This document shows positions 12,027 through 24,969 of a stretch of 64,000 nucleotides of DNA, in pieces. This DNA is from Collybia mongolica (Eukaryota > Basidiomycota > Agaricomycetes > Agaricales > Clitocybaceae). The translations under genes were made by a program, and so were the position numbers. The DNA lies in NCBI GenBank assembly GCA_013420905.1, contig JAAXNY010000008.1, forward strand, positions 2,728,001-2,792,000, given 5' to 3'. Below the pieces are notes generated by a model. That model did not search any database, had not been told where the DNA came from, and saw only the letters and a program-made list of their open reading frames with translations. The stretch's first letter is position 1. Each line of letters starts with the position of its first letter.

Positions 12027-13091
12027 GAAAGTTTCAATCACCGTTTATATGTAGAATTTTATGTGTTTTGTACTTTGATTCCACAATTCATGTTATGTAC
12101 CTATTTATCGGCGCATGATACTGAAGAGTACCACCTTACCGGTGTTACGCCACACAAGCTCTCATCTCTGTGTCCTAAATGCTCTTTCAAATCATTAACA
12201 ATCTTCATTTTGAACTACGGCGTGGAGGTCCCAGAGAGGTGGGTATACATTGCCCTGTTCATGCAGACATCTAGCAATTTTAGGAGATCTCGGATCGAAA
12301 CACAACGGTCGATTCTTCGATTGGTTGGAATAACAACTCCAGAGAGTTTGCGGGGTATTTTTGGTACTAGTTTCATGAACCCTAATAGGTCAACTTTAGT
12401 GACGTACTATTCTTAACAAGGCCGCGGCTTGACTGATTCGGTTTCAATCAAGGCTGAAACGGACTAGAGGTCGAGACTTTCGTGCTGCCGTTGCGACCGA
12501 AGAGAAGGGAGAGTTCGTGCTTCCCCCTCATTCGTTACGATATTACCGCTGAGCCCACCATCCCCGAGTGTACTCTCTAAAGCGCCATCGGTCCCCAACA
12601 TCTAGGCCTCATCTCAAGAGCTCTAAAAGACATCAGGCACATCCACGGCCTCGACCTGGATAAAATATGGCAATATCATGGCGGACCTTCAAGCTTCAAG
12701 CTCGGTATTCGTAACGGAGTTGATAAACAGACCATATTGGCGTCTGCATCTTGGGATTTGGACATACTCATCAGCCGTGGAATTTTGTGAGGGTAACAGT
12801 GCAACAATCATAAGGGTACGATCCTGAGCGCGTGGTAGAACTGTAGGGTGACCCACACGTGACGCGTGCCCTTGAAATGCCTGTGAATGGCGTTGTGGTG
12901 TCAGTCTGTATTTACTCAGTAGTAAGTGTTACTTAGAGGTCGGAAATTAATTGACATTCGGACTTAAAGAAATGCGAATGTCAAGTGAAGGCTAAGTATT
13001 GAACAAATACTGTCGGACAGACAAAGGAACGACCTCGTCAAACTTCTGAAATCCGAGGCAAGTCTATTTTTGCTTAAACAGATTTTTGTAT
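12027..13091. other. Intergenic region
   Basis: Between the F-box gene and the convergent ATP4 3' end. An open frame at 12063..12416 has no recognisable domain. No other feature seen. Confidence 0.4.
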
Positions 13092-14086
13092 CTAGATGGC
13101 CTTGCTCTTGACGAGTTCTACATCAACTGTTAATAAAAGCATCGAGCTTAATGAAAATGAATAACTCACGTTCTACCTCAGCGACGGCACTAAGCAAAAT
13201 ATCTTTCTGGGTCTTCTCATCTTTGATGCTAGCAAGAACCTTGTCAATGACATGCTTGGTGAGGTCTGCCTGCTCGCTCTCCTTGACCTGTTGCTCATAT
13301 CGCACCCAACTGTCCAGGACCGACTTCACTTCAGCAGCGACGGCAGCTTTTTGTTGTTGGACGAAGGTCTCGGACTCAAGAATGGCGGTCTCCTACAGAA
13401 CACCATTAGAGAAGCTAAACTCAAGAATAGGTTGATCTTACCTTCGATACAGCGAAGAGGGCTTGGGTGAGGGATACGACATCCTTCATCTGTGCAACGG
13501 AATCGATGCGGTCCTTCACAGCTTGAGTGTGTTCGGCGCGTGCTCCCTCGAGGATGCCCCTGATACGCCGAATGTGGCCCTCAGCCCATTCACGGTAAGG
13601 CTCCCGGATGATCTGCGCGACAACCAGCGATTCAGTCCACCCACCCCTGACGTGTCCACTTCAGCTGTACGCACCTTGCCGAGGTAGGTGAAGAAGATGA
13701 TGGAGGCAATAAGGATGATAGACTCCTCATTGACGACATACAGCTCCTGAGAGATTGCAGTTGCAATAAGTCCGGTTCCCAATACGGCAGTACCAGTCTT
13801 CGTGATGAGGTTGGGTGACGAAGGCAACTTGTTTACCAGCTCAGCGGCGCGTTGCTCGGGGGAAGGATTCGAAGAGCTAGCCATTGAGCGGCTGAGAAAA
13901 AAGACGTTACTGGGTATCACTTTTTTAAGCCTAACGACGGGACACATACGCATGGAGGCTCTGGGGAAGGGCCACGACCGTTCGCGGTCGAACTATTGTG
14001 CCTGTTAGTATTTCTGAAATGGTTTTCAAGAGAATACAGGACTAACCCGCTGCCCGCAGGGAGTTGATAGCAATTCTGGACGCCAT
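13092..14086 (-). CDS. ATP4: Mitochondrial F1Fo-ATP synthase subunit 4 (subunit b)
   Basis: Six exons (14047..14086, 13950..14001, 13675..13891, 13442..13612, 13170..13392, 13092..13117) total 729 nt and close perfectly to 242 residues plus TAG. The protein starts with a mitochondrial presequence (MASRIAINSLRAA, then RPRTVV), continues with the conserved SPEQRAAELVNKLPS and TGTAVLGTGL, two membrane segments (ELYVVNEESIILIASIIFF), then the long charged helical stalk (PYREWAEGHIRRIRG, QAVKDRIDSVAQMKDV) and ends EVEQLVKSKAI. This is the peripheral-stalk b subunit of Fo, which holds the catalytic F1 head still against the rotor in the inner membrane. Length and order match fungal ATP4. Exons 1, 2 and 6 are too short to be found by ORF length. 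Confidence 0.95.
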
Positions 14087-17000
14087 TTCGGTGTTTTCGT
14101 GAGTCGGGAGGAGAGGACAGCTGCCAGTTGGGTGGAAATAAGGCCGTGGGAATTTCCGCCCGGGTTTCCACGACTCCAGAAATGGGTTAGGGTTAGGTCA
14201 GGCGCTCAGCTACACTGGTTTGGTGAGTGCTTGCCGTCTACAACTACCACCACTTACACAGTAGCATATCTCTATCTCTCCTTGGCGTTATTGGGGACTA
14301 CAGCTGGAAACATCATCTATTAAGATGGAAAGGCTACAAGATTGGAAGACGCAGACTTAACCGCAGTTTATATGCGAAGCTCGGAGTTCTGGGGTGCGCA
14401 AGGCCGTTTCCTGTCTTATTCACCTCACATGAAATGGCCAGGTCATTTATGTCTTTCATGTTGCGTTACCACCCAGACTCTCAGCCAGAGTGGCGTTATT
14501 TCCCTTGCAACAACGTTCCTGCCAATGAGACTTCGGACCGAGCTTGCTCACCTTTACTCCTACTTTTGGTCAACTGGATGAATCAGGCCTGGGGCCAATC
14601 ACTCATATGGATCAACGATGCGGAGCGCGTGAAAAACACTCACTTCTGCTTTAGGCGCTCCATATTTGGTTTTCCATCTTTGAACACCGCGTCTTGCAGT
14701 ACATTTTCCCTAGCCCCTGTGCCGGCTAGGCAACCTGGGTGACGGTGGCGCTTCAGTATCCCAGGACCAGGGTCTCCTCAATTAATTTCCATCCCAGGCC
14801 AAGTATCGCCCCTTTTCTAATTTTCATAGAGCTCTATATGCTAGTGGTGCGCATAGACGTGACGTCCCAAGTCAAACGCATTTATTCAAGACCCGCGTGT
14901 TGGTATTACGCCATCGTCGTCCTATTTACTATTCAGTCTCATTGGGCCCATACTTGGACCTAGACTTTCATTTCAAGAGCTTAAGCATGCATGGACGTCG
15001 CGTGCGTTGATCATCACTGATCGACATCAGTTGGAGAGTTGCAGTCGGGCCGGCTACTTGTTCTCGCCAAGGCACGATTACCACGACCGTCAATATTGTG
15101 GGCATGGAACTCAGTGAATCTTTACTCGTGACTGAACATTTATGGGTAAGAACTTTTCTATCCTAGTACCAAGTAATTTCCGTTGATACCCTGCAATTTC
15201 ATCTAGCTACTGCGACAAGCTGGACGTGGTGACCGAGTCATCAACGTTGCGTAGGCCCTTAGGCACTAAAAAGGGACAGACTCCAAGCGATTGTTGGGCG
15301 ACGCGCCCCCACCCATCCATGTGACCCCTGGACCATCGTAATGCTTGCACCTGCTCGGATCATCTACAACACTGTACGGCCAGAATGGTCAACTTCGAGA
15401 GTTGCGTCAACCATTGCGATCCTCAGCTTACTATTGGAAGATAAGCCTTACAACATAGCGCGGATGTCTAACCCTCAGTGGTCGGTCAATATTACGACTC
15501 AACCACATCAGATCCGGTCGACCTGCTTCTTCTTTGGGATATTTCGGTTCACATAGCTTTTGAAACCGGCACTCCACTTTTACTTTTCGTGTCCCCACCC
15601 TACTATTGAGGGCCAATAATTTTGGTCGCCACTTGAATTCCGCCAACCATCCGCGGGGTTCTTTTTGTGTTATATTTGGATTATATGCCGTCTGCGTTTC
15701 TCGGTGACGCTCATACGTTAGTTCTCCTTGCGCGGGCGTACCGGAGATTGTCCCATCAGCGCCCATGTGGGTTCCCACCACGTTCCAATGCATATTCCTG
15801 GTACCCTGACACAAGCACCTTTCTGGTCGATGGAGGTATGGTCACGTACTTTGACTTTGATGAGACATAACTGGTATGGGGGCTTACGGATCGTTCCAAT
15901 TTAGAGATAGGTTGGAAGCGTTTATCCGCCTGGATGAAATAACAGCTCTTCATCTCGCATCACCCTCTTCATAACGATAGCGATATACGAGTAACTGGGA
16001 ATGAAATACCACCACATGTCACACACCCCACCTACGTATACCGAACAAGCTGTCCACCTGAACACACCCTGGACGAGAACATTGTTCGCCTAGAGCCATG
16101 AAGCGGCACGCGAGTAGGGCTCTAGTGTCATGCTACCCGCTTCAGGCTCTGAGGCTGTGCTTCAGTACCTTATAGGTGATGATCCAAGGAATGAGATGCG
16201 CCTAATGTTGTTCTGGCAGGGCGTGAAGTCACTTTCTCAGCGTTAGACGTAACATCTCTCTTATCGCCAGCCATCTATGGTTGGTGTCCCGTCCTGTCTA
16301 CGAAATGCACCCCACCACGCGGACTTGATCCTCGGTTCAGCTTGGGGGCATGTCATTGAAGCTCTCATCATGGACCCGCGACATGTGAATAATTTTCCAG
16401 ACTCTTTGCCGCCCTCTTGTCTATGATCCTCGCTCTTAAATCACGTTATGATTGCGATTTTTACGTCCCGCATGGGTCCAGAGGTGCCCCGACCCTCCAA
16501 GGCGGGGGACATGACGAGAACTGGGACAACGTTCGTGCTAATCCGCGAATCGGAACAAGATCAAGATCAGATAAGATAGGTTCTTGGGCTCTCCGGTTAC
16601 TTGCTGAGTTGCCAGGCAATGTTGCCGAACTTTCCCCAGGGGCCAGCGGCAAGATGCTGCCAAGCATCACCTCGAATTTTGATGAAGGACTTCTAGTAAG
16701 CTCTCTCTTTTCATCAGCCGCAGGGTTATTTCTAGTGACACTATTTCTGACGACTTCCATATTTCGGAGGTGGTGTGTTCGGGCGCGAGACTCGAGTAGA
16801 CGAGTGTGGAGCGATGGGTGTATATAGTTTCCATATCCATGCGTGTCTTCCCGGGGCAGGGAGGGACAAATTTCTCACAAGTTGCGTATCACTCGGATAT
16901 CGCACGCTAGAGATGCCGCATCTCCATCTCTGGCGGCCATACTCGTCGGAAGTTTTTGTTTTTTTCAAGCTAATGTTGAATCGGAGAAAGCCTGGGTAGA

Positions 17001-18985
17001 ATGGAATACATGCTTCGCTCTTGCGTCCCAAGTGCGATTTTGAGGCTGGGGTAGGGTCGATGGCAACACTCCCATATGGGTCATGCGTCCACAGCACCCA
17101 CCCGCCAACTCTTCGGCTGATAGTGATCGCGCTTACTCCGATTTTCGGACTTACCCCTACGGATGTGACAGTTCAGTTGTAGGTCATCGTTTAGTTAAAC
17201 ATGCAACTCTCAATAGGGATCCCCGATGCCATGAGCCATGATCTCGCTTCAAGGGCCAAGGCCGTCGGTTTGGGGGTAGTTACCAGCTATCAGTGTTAAG
17301 CTGTTTCCGAGGAATATTTGGATGCATGTTACGGATGACCTGCGTATGTCGTGCGTCTATCACTCGGCTCACCTTCGATATGCCAGAGAATTCGATATGC
17401 CAGAGAATGGCAGCTGCGGGCTTCGCGGCTACTGCATTTGGGCGGGGGTGGTGTTTGGTGGTGTGAATCACGATAGCTTAAGCAGTAGCGAGGGGTGGTT
17501 CATTCGGGGCAGGTGGTGTCTGTCGTCCATGATCCACGGAATAGCCCGAAACACCGCTCTTCCGATGGGAAATGGTGTGTGTGTGTCGGGATCATGGATG
17601 CGTGTTATAAATAGTGCTCGGTGGGAGTGTGGTGTCGCGTATTTGGAAGACGAGGTCTCAAAGTGGAGCGCTGTTGTTGGCGTATTTGCCTCTGAGCGCT
17701 CGAGGAAGCGGGGTTTGGACAGGGTGGTGGAATGTTCACCGGGAATGGCCGCCGTTGGGGTCCCTGGATTCACAAGGATTGTGAAGACGCCGTACTTAGT
17801 TTGTAGGTAAATTGATTATTGTGGCGGGTCCGGACCCTGGTGACAGATAGTGCCCGTTGACTGTCCCTTGATCGAAATTACCTAACATCTGTCGTGAGGA
17901 GGTCGAGGTCGAGGTTGTGTGTTGCAGCTCGTCGCCAACAGCCTACAGGTCGCATAAAGATGACACAACTGCGACGTCTCCAGCAGCACTCCGCAGCGAC
18001 GACATGGACGCCATCATTATCATTGTTGTCAGTGTATGAGTTTGAACAATCACAGGCAGTGGATGCCAAGGCGAGGAGGCAGCCGTGTAGCAGGATGACA
18101 AGTAGACAGTTCTTAGTCGACTACGCACAAATAGGCCATGGAAAGTCTGGAAGCACTGAGGCCAGCGCTCAGAGAAAGAGTTGTGTATGTAACGGTGGTG
18201 TGGGTTTGGCAGGCTTACCGTGGATCACGCTGATGCGGCGGGATGCGGCAGCTCTGAGAAGGAAGGAGAGTAGATAATACGCGAGCGGGGTCTGCGGATA
18301 CTACGGGACCATGAGGTTGACATGTGCCGACATGTGGATGGGGTACATTATGTTTACGTGTCAGGCATGGGAAGGTAGGGTGTGAGTCAAAAAAAGAGGG
18401 TTTGGCCGCTGTTTGTGGCGATGAGGAGGTTGTGAAGGGATGAGTACAATGACAGTATGTTGTGGATCTGATATCGGTATGTAGAATCTTGAGAGATCTT
18501 GAGGAGGGGGGATAGAATGCCCAGGATGTTGGCGTGGATCTGAGATCGGGTATTAGTCTAATGATATGTAAATTTCCGGAAACTGAAAAGCGGCATACAC
18601 CATTTCCCAACCCTCGACTTTTCGTTCGTATCTGCCTTTCCCCAACCACCCTTCATTTCCGCGTTCCCTTCTGCCCTTTCTGTCTCCATTTCTTCTCAAA
18701 ACTAGCCCCTATAGCTCTGCAATCCCGAATGCCGCTATAGGCTCATCTTCACTCTCCCAATACATCAACTCCCCGACGAAAGAACGGTCCAAGTCGTTGT
18801 CGTCTTTGACAGCTTCGAACCATCTCTTTCTTTTCCATTCACTGCACTCACAAGTGCCGACCTGCCAGCTTGTTTTTACCTCAGAGCTGCTCAATTAACC
18901 TTCTGTACGTGTACGTTGTGACGCAGCCTTCACGGCACTGGTAAAAACCACCAGACATTCGTGCCATCCTCCGCACTTTGCAAAC
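14087..18985. other. Gene-poor stretch of about 4.9 kb
   Basis: Contains the ATP4 promoter at its left end and the HSF-type gene promoter at its right end. Between them are only scattered short frames on both strands (for example 14227..14742, 16417..16827, 17322..17810, 17894..18277) without recognisable motifs, consistent signal peptides or convincing intron chains. No TIRs, LTRs or TE motifs were recognised. Confidence 0.45.
17374..17407. repeat. Perfect 17-bp tandem duplication
   Basis: TTCGATATGCCAGAGAA occurs twice, head to tail, at 17374-17390 and 17391-17407. It probably reflects replication slippage or a repaired break. Confidence 0.85.
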
Positions 18986-21928
18986 ATGTCACATTTGGAC
19001 AATAACTACTCCATGAACCCTCCAGAGGGCCATTACACGCCGCAACACCAGCGTCAGCAGCAGTGGGCACCCCATCTGCTCCCACCATCGCATACACAGA
19101 CGCCGTTTACTCCACCGGCTCCTAATGACCAAGGTCAACATTATTCACCGTTTTACCACCCGGGGCACCAGCAGCAGCAGCCAGAGAGGATCGGTGGGGC
19201 TCCGGGTCCAGGAGGGGAGCACCTCAACCGAGCATCGTCCTCCACACTGTCCCTCAACCTCTCCTCACTGACCGTCACATCTCCCACGAACCTTTCGCCC
19301 ATAAACCCCCCATCCGGCCCCGCGCTCTCCCCAGCCACGCCTATCAGCCCATCCGGAAACCCCTTCGGTTCCCATGGGCACCCGCAGCACCATCACATCC
19401 AGTCTCCGTTCCAGTTTGACCAGGCTGCGCAGAGCGCCAGTCAGCAGCAGGGCTCGCCCGTGCATTATGATGAGCACGGGAACGGCGTTCTCTCGCCTCC
19501 CCCGGGTTCATCTGCTGCATCGTCGCCGTACGACAGCAGGCGCACTCCGGGCCCGTCGCGATCATCGTCTAGCTCGTCCTCCTCCCAGATGCCGCGGAAG
19601 AGAAGTTTCACTGCGAACCCGTCGGCTTCGGTCTTGGTGGAGGAGAACATGTATGATGAGGCCCGGGACTCTGCGATGGAGCTGGCGTCCCAAAGCGGGT
19701 ATGAAGATATGGAGATGAGAGCAGCGTATGGCGCTGGCGGCGGCAGCAGCGGGAGCCCGGTGGAAGGAAGCGGAAGTACAAGTGGAGGCGAGGAAGCGCT
19801 CGGTGGGGCTGCAGGCCACATAGGCGGCATGCCCCTCGGTATCGGAAGCAGCATGAACATCCTCGGGAAACCCATGGCCACGAATAACTTCGTGACCAAG
19901 TTATATCAGTGAGTGTCCATGATTTCTCTCCTTTTTCTTCTGGACGTAGTTGTTCCGGGGTGTTGTTCTTGAGTGGGTCATGGTTCGCTCAGGTTAGCCT
20001 GACTTGTGCTTCATTATATGTATTTCTACATCTCATCCCTTGATGAGGGGCATCCGACCATAATTCCCACTCGACCAATGTGCCATTCCGATGCCCGCAC
20101 TTCTCCCCCCTTTCCCATCGCTTTTTGTGATTGTGTCACAGTAGCTCCACAGCGTCTGGCATAGTCCATGCTGCGAGTTCGGCCCTGAAAACATACTTTC
20201 TTGACTCATTTTAGTGTCCTTAACTTCTGCGGCATTCTTTTTCTTTACCGCCGACGCACATTTTACCGTCTCCATGCTACTGGTTTCATTTGCCTTGAAA
20301 CGTCGCTAACTCTAATACCCCAGGATGATCAACGATCCCAAATCCACGCATTTTATTGCCTGGACTGAATTGGGGACATCTTTCGTGGTGTCAAATGTCG
20401 GAGAATTCAGTCGAAGCATCCTGGGTTCCCACTTCAAACACAACAACGTTCGTGACCCGTCCGTGCTTCCTTCGAAACCCTTAGCTGAGCCCACACGTCA
20501 TGCACAGTTCTCAAGTTTTGTGCGCCAATTAAACATGTACGGCTTCCATAAGATCAATAGGGTCTGTACACCTCCGTCGAACATCACTGCGAATCGACTA
20601 TTGACTACTCTCTCTCACTAGACGCCACGGGCGCAACGCACGTCCACAGACGCGCAGACTTGGGAATTCTCGCATATCAAATTCCTGCGGGGTCGTCCAG
20701 ACCTTCTGGACGAGATCAAAAGGAAGGCCCTCGAGCCTGATCCGGCACTGAAGCACCGCGTAGAGTTACCTGGAGAGGTGAGGTCTTCTTCTGTGCATCA
20801 TGGAAGATTCTTGCATGCTCCGTCGCTTAACACGGCTATCCTGTGCGCCTGTCCATCTTGGGTGGGAAACGCATTTGCGTACGCGCACGCGCGCGCTCTC
20901 CCCCGCCCACTCCCCGGTGGATGAAACTTACTTATCTCCGGATCGGATCTGCCCCTCTCTGCTTTATGCATGCCGTGTCTCGTTGTGTTCCTGGATATTA
21001 AGCCTGCTAACTTTGTTTGGTTTGTTGACGTAGGTGGCGGCACAGCTTGGAGCTATGAGAGATGAAAATAGACGTCTCTGGGAGCAGCTTTTGGCTGAGA
21101 GGAAAAGGGCGGAGAAGGTCGTCGGTGTCCTAGGTAGGCTCTGGGAGGTGGTTGGGACTAGAATACCCGGCAGCTGTGAGTACCGCGTACCATGGCCCCC
21201 TTCCCTGACTAAATCCGGGATCAGTGCCCCAGTTCCCCGCTGAGCTGCTGGAGAACGAAAGCCCGGGTATATACATCACCTCACCGACGACGACGAACTC
21301 GTCGTCGCGCTTCCCGCCCCCGCTATCGATGAACATGAGCAATCCGTCCTTACACTCCATGCATTCCATCAGCAGCCCCAACTCGAGCCCCACCACCACT
21401 GACTTCCCGCCGCAGCACCACCAGCCGCACCACGGCCCGCACTCGCTGTCTAGGCAGCACAGCTTCCAGCACGTCGCGTACTCGCGGGGCGACAGCACCT
21501 CGTCGACGCCCCTGCCCGCATCCCCGGGGTCCGTCACCATGGACCTCTTCGATGATGGCCCGGGGTGCGAGCCGTCCGGCAGGATAAGCACCAAGCGCCA
21601 GCGCATGTCGAACGACGACCCGAATGGCTCGGGAGGCGCCGAAGGGGTATCGTCCATGTCGTCCCTGTCCTCGCCTGGGACGGCCACCGGGCCCGGCCTG
21701 GCGAACCACGCACAAGGGAAGAAGCTCAGTCGGGCTAGGAGCGATAGCGCCCCCTTGGGGTACGGATTTGGGGGGCTGACGTCTTGGCAGGGGGGCCCCG
21801 CGGGGCGGCCAAGGAGCGGAAGCGGTTTGGCTGGGAGAGGGATTCCCAATATCGGGGCCATGACGAGGAGCAATGGAACTCCGCTGCTGTCGATCTCCAC
21901 TGTGCCCTCCAACGCGCCGAATCGATAA
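18986..21928 (+). CDS. Heat-shock-factor-type transcription factor
   Basis: Exons 18986..19908, 20324..20447, 20508..20561, 20622..20777, 21034..21175, 21225..21928 total 2103 nt (700 residues), all in phase. Residues 1-295 are a Gln/Pro/Ser-rich, probably disordered region. The HSF DNA-binding domain follows: NNFVTKLYQ, MINDP, FIAWTELGTSFVV, FSRSILGSHFKHNN, FSSFVRQLNMYGFHKI, TWEFSHIKFLRG. A trimerisation-type coiled coil comes next (VAAQLGAMRDENRRLWEQL, ERKRAEKV), then a Ser/Pro/His-rich tail. HSFs bind nGAAn elements in the nucleus and control heat and proteotoxic stress genes. The intron 20448..20507 is 60 nt and open in frame, so an uninformed translation would insert 20 foreign residues inside the DNA-binding domain. 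It is most like fungal HSF1; a related HSF-family member cannot be excluded. Confidence 0.93.
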
Positions 21929-22785
21929 CTCGATAACTGTGTATATCTCTTCCAGGACGGGATTCGGAGAAGGAAAACGCGGGCTTTTTTTTTTCAGTTC
22001 CGCTGAAAATGGGTGGATCGGATCGATGGGCGTAGAAGTCGTTTTTTCTCTCTTTCGTTGTATATTTTTTTTTTTTGCTCATCGCTTTGATCACTCCCCC
22101 GTCCCTCCCTCCCCCTTAAGTTTCTCTGACGAAAGTTTGGACTCGCCGGATCATCATCCTCACACACTCGCCGGAACACGGACTTTTCATCGCTTTCTGT
22201 GGATGTACCTCATCATTTCATCGTCTTACTACAAAAAATCTTGCAATGCAACATAGCATCTCTTGGACACATTCACTGTCTGTTGCCGTTCCGAATTCTC
22301 GCCATTTTCCCCGACCCCGCACTCCTCTTCCTCCCCTCTCTCGCCACCCATTTCACCCTGCTCGTACATACTTTGCTGAAACCCCACATCATTCGGATCA
22401 TGTTCGTTCTCCCCCGTGCTACCCTTAGACTTGCACGCAGAAAACCAATAAAGCCCCCCCTCATCGTCTGTACATCTCGCTTTCTCCTTCCTCGCAACCT
22501 TTGCTTGCAATGGCACCTCATTCCTTTTGCTTTTTTTTTTTGTTTATTGTGCTCGTTGCTCGCCCTACTCGTTTGTACACTGCCCCTCCCATGTATATTC
22601 AACAAACGTCATAAACCAATTTCAGTATCAGTCCCATGGCCTAACCGCCCCATGTGAAATCCCTTTGACGGATCTCACTTGCAGTAGCATACCTATGCAT
22701 ATGAATGCAACATGAAACAACCCAGCTGAGGCCTTGTATTGTTCCCCACACCCTCGATTACATGCAATTAGATATGAGTACTCAT
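21929..22785. other. 3' flanks of two convergent genes
   Basis: T-rich, pyrimidine-rich region between the HSF-type gene (plus) and the thioesterase gene (minus), with homopolymer T runs at about 21986 and 22067. Probably 3' UTRs; no coding feature supported. Confidence 0.5.
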
Positions 22786-23764
22786 CTAGGATTGCTTGAT
22801 CCTCCCCAAAACAACGTTCCTAACTGTTTCTCCTGGATCACACTTCCTCAATTTTTCATAATCGTACCATACGAGAGATTCCTTCGAATGTGCGACGTAT
22901 GCGCGTTGTCCTAGTGAATATGCCGATGCAGTTACTTGGAATGTTGAAGGGTCGTTTTTGGACGCATCGTCTGGAGGGATGGGACGATAGCCAATTAGTA
23001 GCTGTTCAAGGGTGAGATCAGTAAATGCCAAATTTCCATTAGAGGACGTCACAAACTGTGTCAGGGTATGTTACTGGCCTTCTAAATTGCACTTCGAGAG
23101 ACTTGAGAATCATTGAAATTCCTTGGCCTCTGACTATAGCTTGTGCTCTCTCGGGTCCGCCCAACTCAAGCCCTAGAGAGAACATCCACTGTATCCGGGC
23201 CTACGCGGATGTATCTCTCCTCAGCCAAACTACACCAGTGTGCGACGAACACGTACAGATTCAAAGAAGCGTGCTGGAATAGATAACGAGTTATACAAGC
23301 ACCACGCCCCGGCAGTTAAGTTGACGTACCATAACGCACGTTGTTAACATGCCTTTAATACGAGATCAGACGTGTGGCAACACATGTACCGGAAATATAA
23401 CGCACTGGAAAGAATCTTGGTCACCCCATGCAATCTTCTGTTCCCAGAATGAGGCTGGATCAAAACCAGATGCAATCAACTTCTTTCGAGCTCCCTCCAA
23501 TGCATCCATTGGTATATCCTCATTAGATGACTCCAGTGAGGTTGGATCCGACTCTGGCCCTTGAGAGCCTGGTGGTAAATAAAATGGGGACGAGGGCTCC
23601 CTAAAGGCTGCCTGTAGTTTCTGAGAGGACCGAGATGTTACTTTCTCACAAGGTAAAGATTATTATGGAAACGAACGGACGCTGATAGAGGAAGAGTTCC
23701 GTTGCCTCCGAAAATGAACGGCCGCGTTTGTGACTCCCCGATGAAATCGCATAGAACGATACAT
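22786..23764 (-). CDS. Hotdog-fold thioesterase-like protein, probably mitochondrial
   Basis: Six exons (23681..23764, 23406..23620, 23330..23352, 23257..23273, 23057..23200, 22786..23001) total 699 nt, 232 residues. The N-terminus is basic and Ser-rich (MYRSMRFHRGVTNAAVHFRR), resembling a mitochondrial presequence, followed by PSSPFYLPPGS. The core contains WGDQDSF, then HVNNVRY and ARFFES, the 4HBT/hotdog pattern WGDxDxxxHVNNxxYxRxxE, and later VQFRRPVTYPD and SLVWYDYEKLRKCDPGE. Members hydrolyse acyl-CoA thioesters; the substrate is unknown here. The donor of intron 1 (GTCCGT) is unusual but keeps phase. An in-frame upstream ATG at 23908 would give a longer N-terminus; I prefer 23764. Confidence 0.85.
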
Positions 23765-24180
23765 TCTATCCACGTTCAATGGTTTGCAAGCAGAACACCC
23801 TGGTCCTGTGCGGGGGAAAAGACAGTGAGAAGAGCCTGAGAGAATGCAAGGTCTTATTGCACAGAACGAACTTGAACCTGACAGGGCTCGGAGGAGCCGG
23901 ATCATCAATTTCTATTCAAATTTCAGGGGCGTGGTAAGTTCCATGACGGCAAACATCCAATATACTGTAGCGCCAAGCCGGGTACTTCAAGAATATATAT
24001 CAAGCGTAAATTTGTGCGGTAAGGTGGGCTTCTTAGTGAACTTTCTTCTCTACTATACCAGGACTTGATGGAAATGCCAAAGCGCGCTTTATATTTCAAT
24101 TGATTTCATGAGTTTACGCTGTGGTCAACTTAATCAAAATGACGTGAAGATGGATAAGGAAGTTGCTTTGTGAAATTATA
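23765..24180. other. Intergenic flank of the TIR element
   Basis: Upstream of the thioesterase gene and left of the inserted element. No feature seen apart from the TA at 24179-24180 that forms half of the element's target duplication. Confidence 0.4.
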
Positions 24181-24527
24181 CTATAACGCCCAATTGGTCT
24201 GAAATCTCCCAGGGAGTCTGAAATTCAATTTCTATATTTTATCTGCTTGCTCAATCCCCCCGGAGTTTTACGGGATCTAATTGACTAGTAGTAATGGATG
24301 TATGTATGATTTTGCTAAGGAATACAGGCTGTGGAAGCAGTCGAGAAACAGTAGCCGGAATGATCAAACAGTAATACAAATGAAAATGTCTTGTTCACCA
24401 TGGCAAAAACCACTCCCAAAGCCCGAAAAAATTTGACAGGACACCTACACTAGACCAAACTACGGGAGAACAATCTCTTTAGGTCTCCGGGGTGGTGTGC
24501 CCATGTTCGAGAGCGATGAAGGGACAG
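24181..24527 (+). repeat. Left terminal inverted repeat
   Basis: Pairs with 24970..25316 on the opposite strand over about 347 bp, with a few substitutions and small indels towards the inner end. Arms this long could form a large hairpin when single-stranded or transcribed. Confidence 0.88.
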
Positions 24528-24617
24528 CGTGACAAAACACATCGAAATTCAAGCTGCGCCCAAAAACAGTATTGACGCGAGTGTACGCGTTTTAATTTGT
24601 TGACAGTCTATCACTGC

Positions 24618-24917
24618 ATGCTAGGGCGCACCAGTGATGAGACCGAAGCATTACTCCAAGAGGGCTGCCGCCGCCTTATGCGCGAAAAGCGCAACGGCAT
24701 CAAGATTAACATTGCTCAAACAGCTCGGGACCTTGATGTTGTCTATGGCACTCTTCGCGCACGTTTTCTCAATATCCACAAGTCTACCCGAGAGGCTCAC
24801 GCCATGCAGCAATTTCTTACTCCCGCACTCGAAAATGTGCTGGACAAATGGATTGGTTGTATATACTTCAATTCAATGATTTCTCGTGCACCAGCATCTC
24901 GAGCCACTTGCCGTTGA
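24618..24917 (+). pseudogene. Transposase N-terminal fragment (HTH, pogo/CENP-B-like)
   Basis: Open frame of about 100 residues with LLQEGCRRLMREKRNG, INIAQTARDLDVVYGTLRAR and FLTPALENVLDKWI, resembling the psq-type helix-turn-helix plus the start of a CENP-B-like DNA-binding domain in fungal pogo transposases. It stops soon after the right TIR begins to approach. The catalytic DDE domain is missing, so it cannot act as a transposase, though it could in principle bind the TIRs. Confidence 0.65.
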
Positions 24918-24969
24918 GGTGGCCGGCGGACATTCAATTTTATCGTGACAAAGTGTGACAAAATCGACA

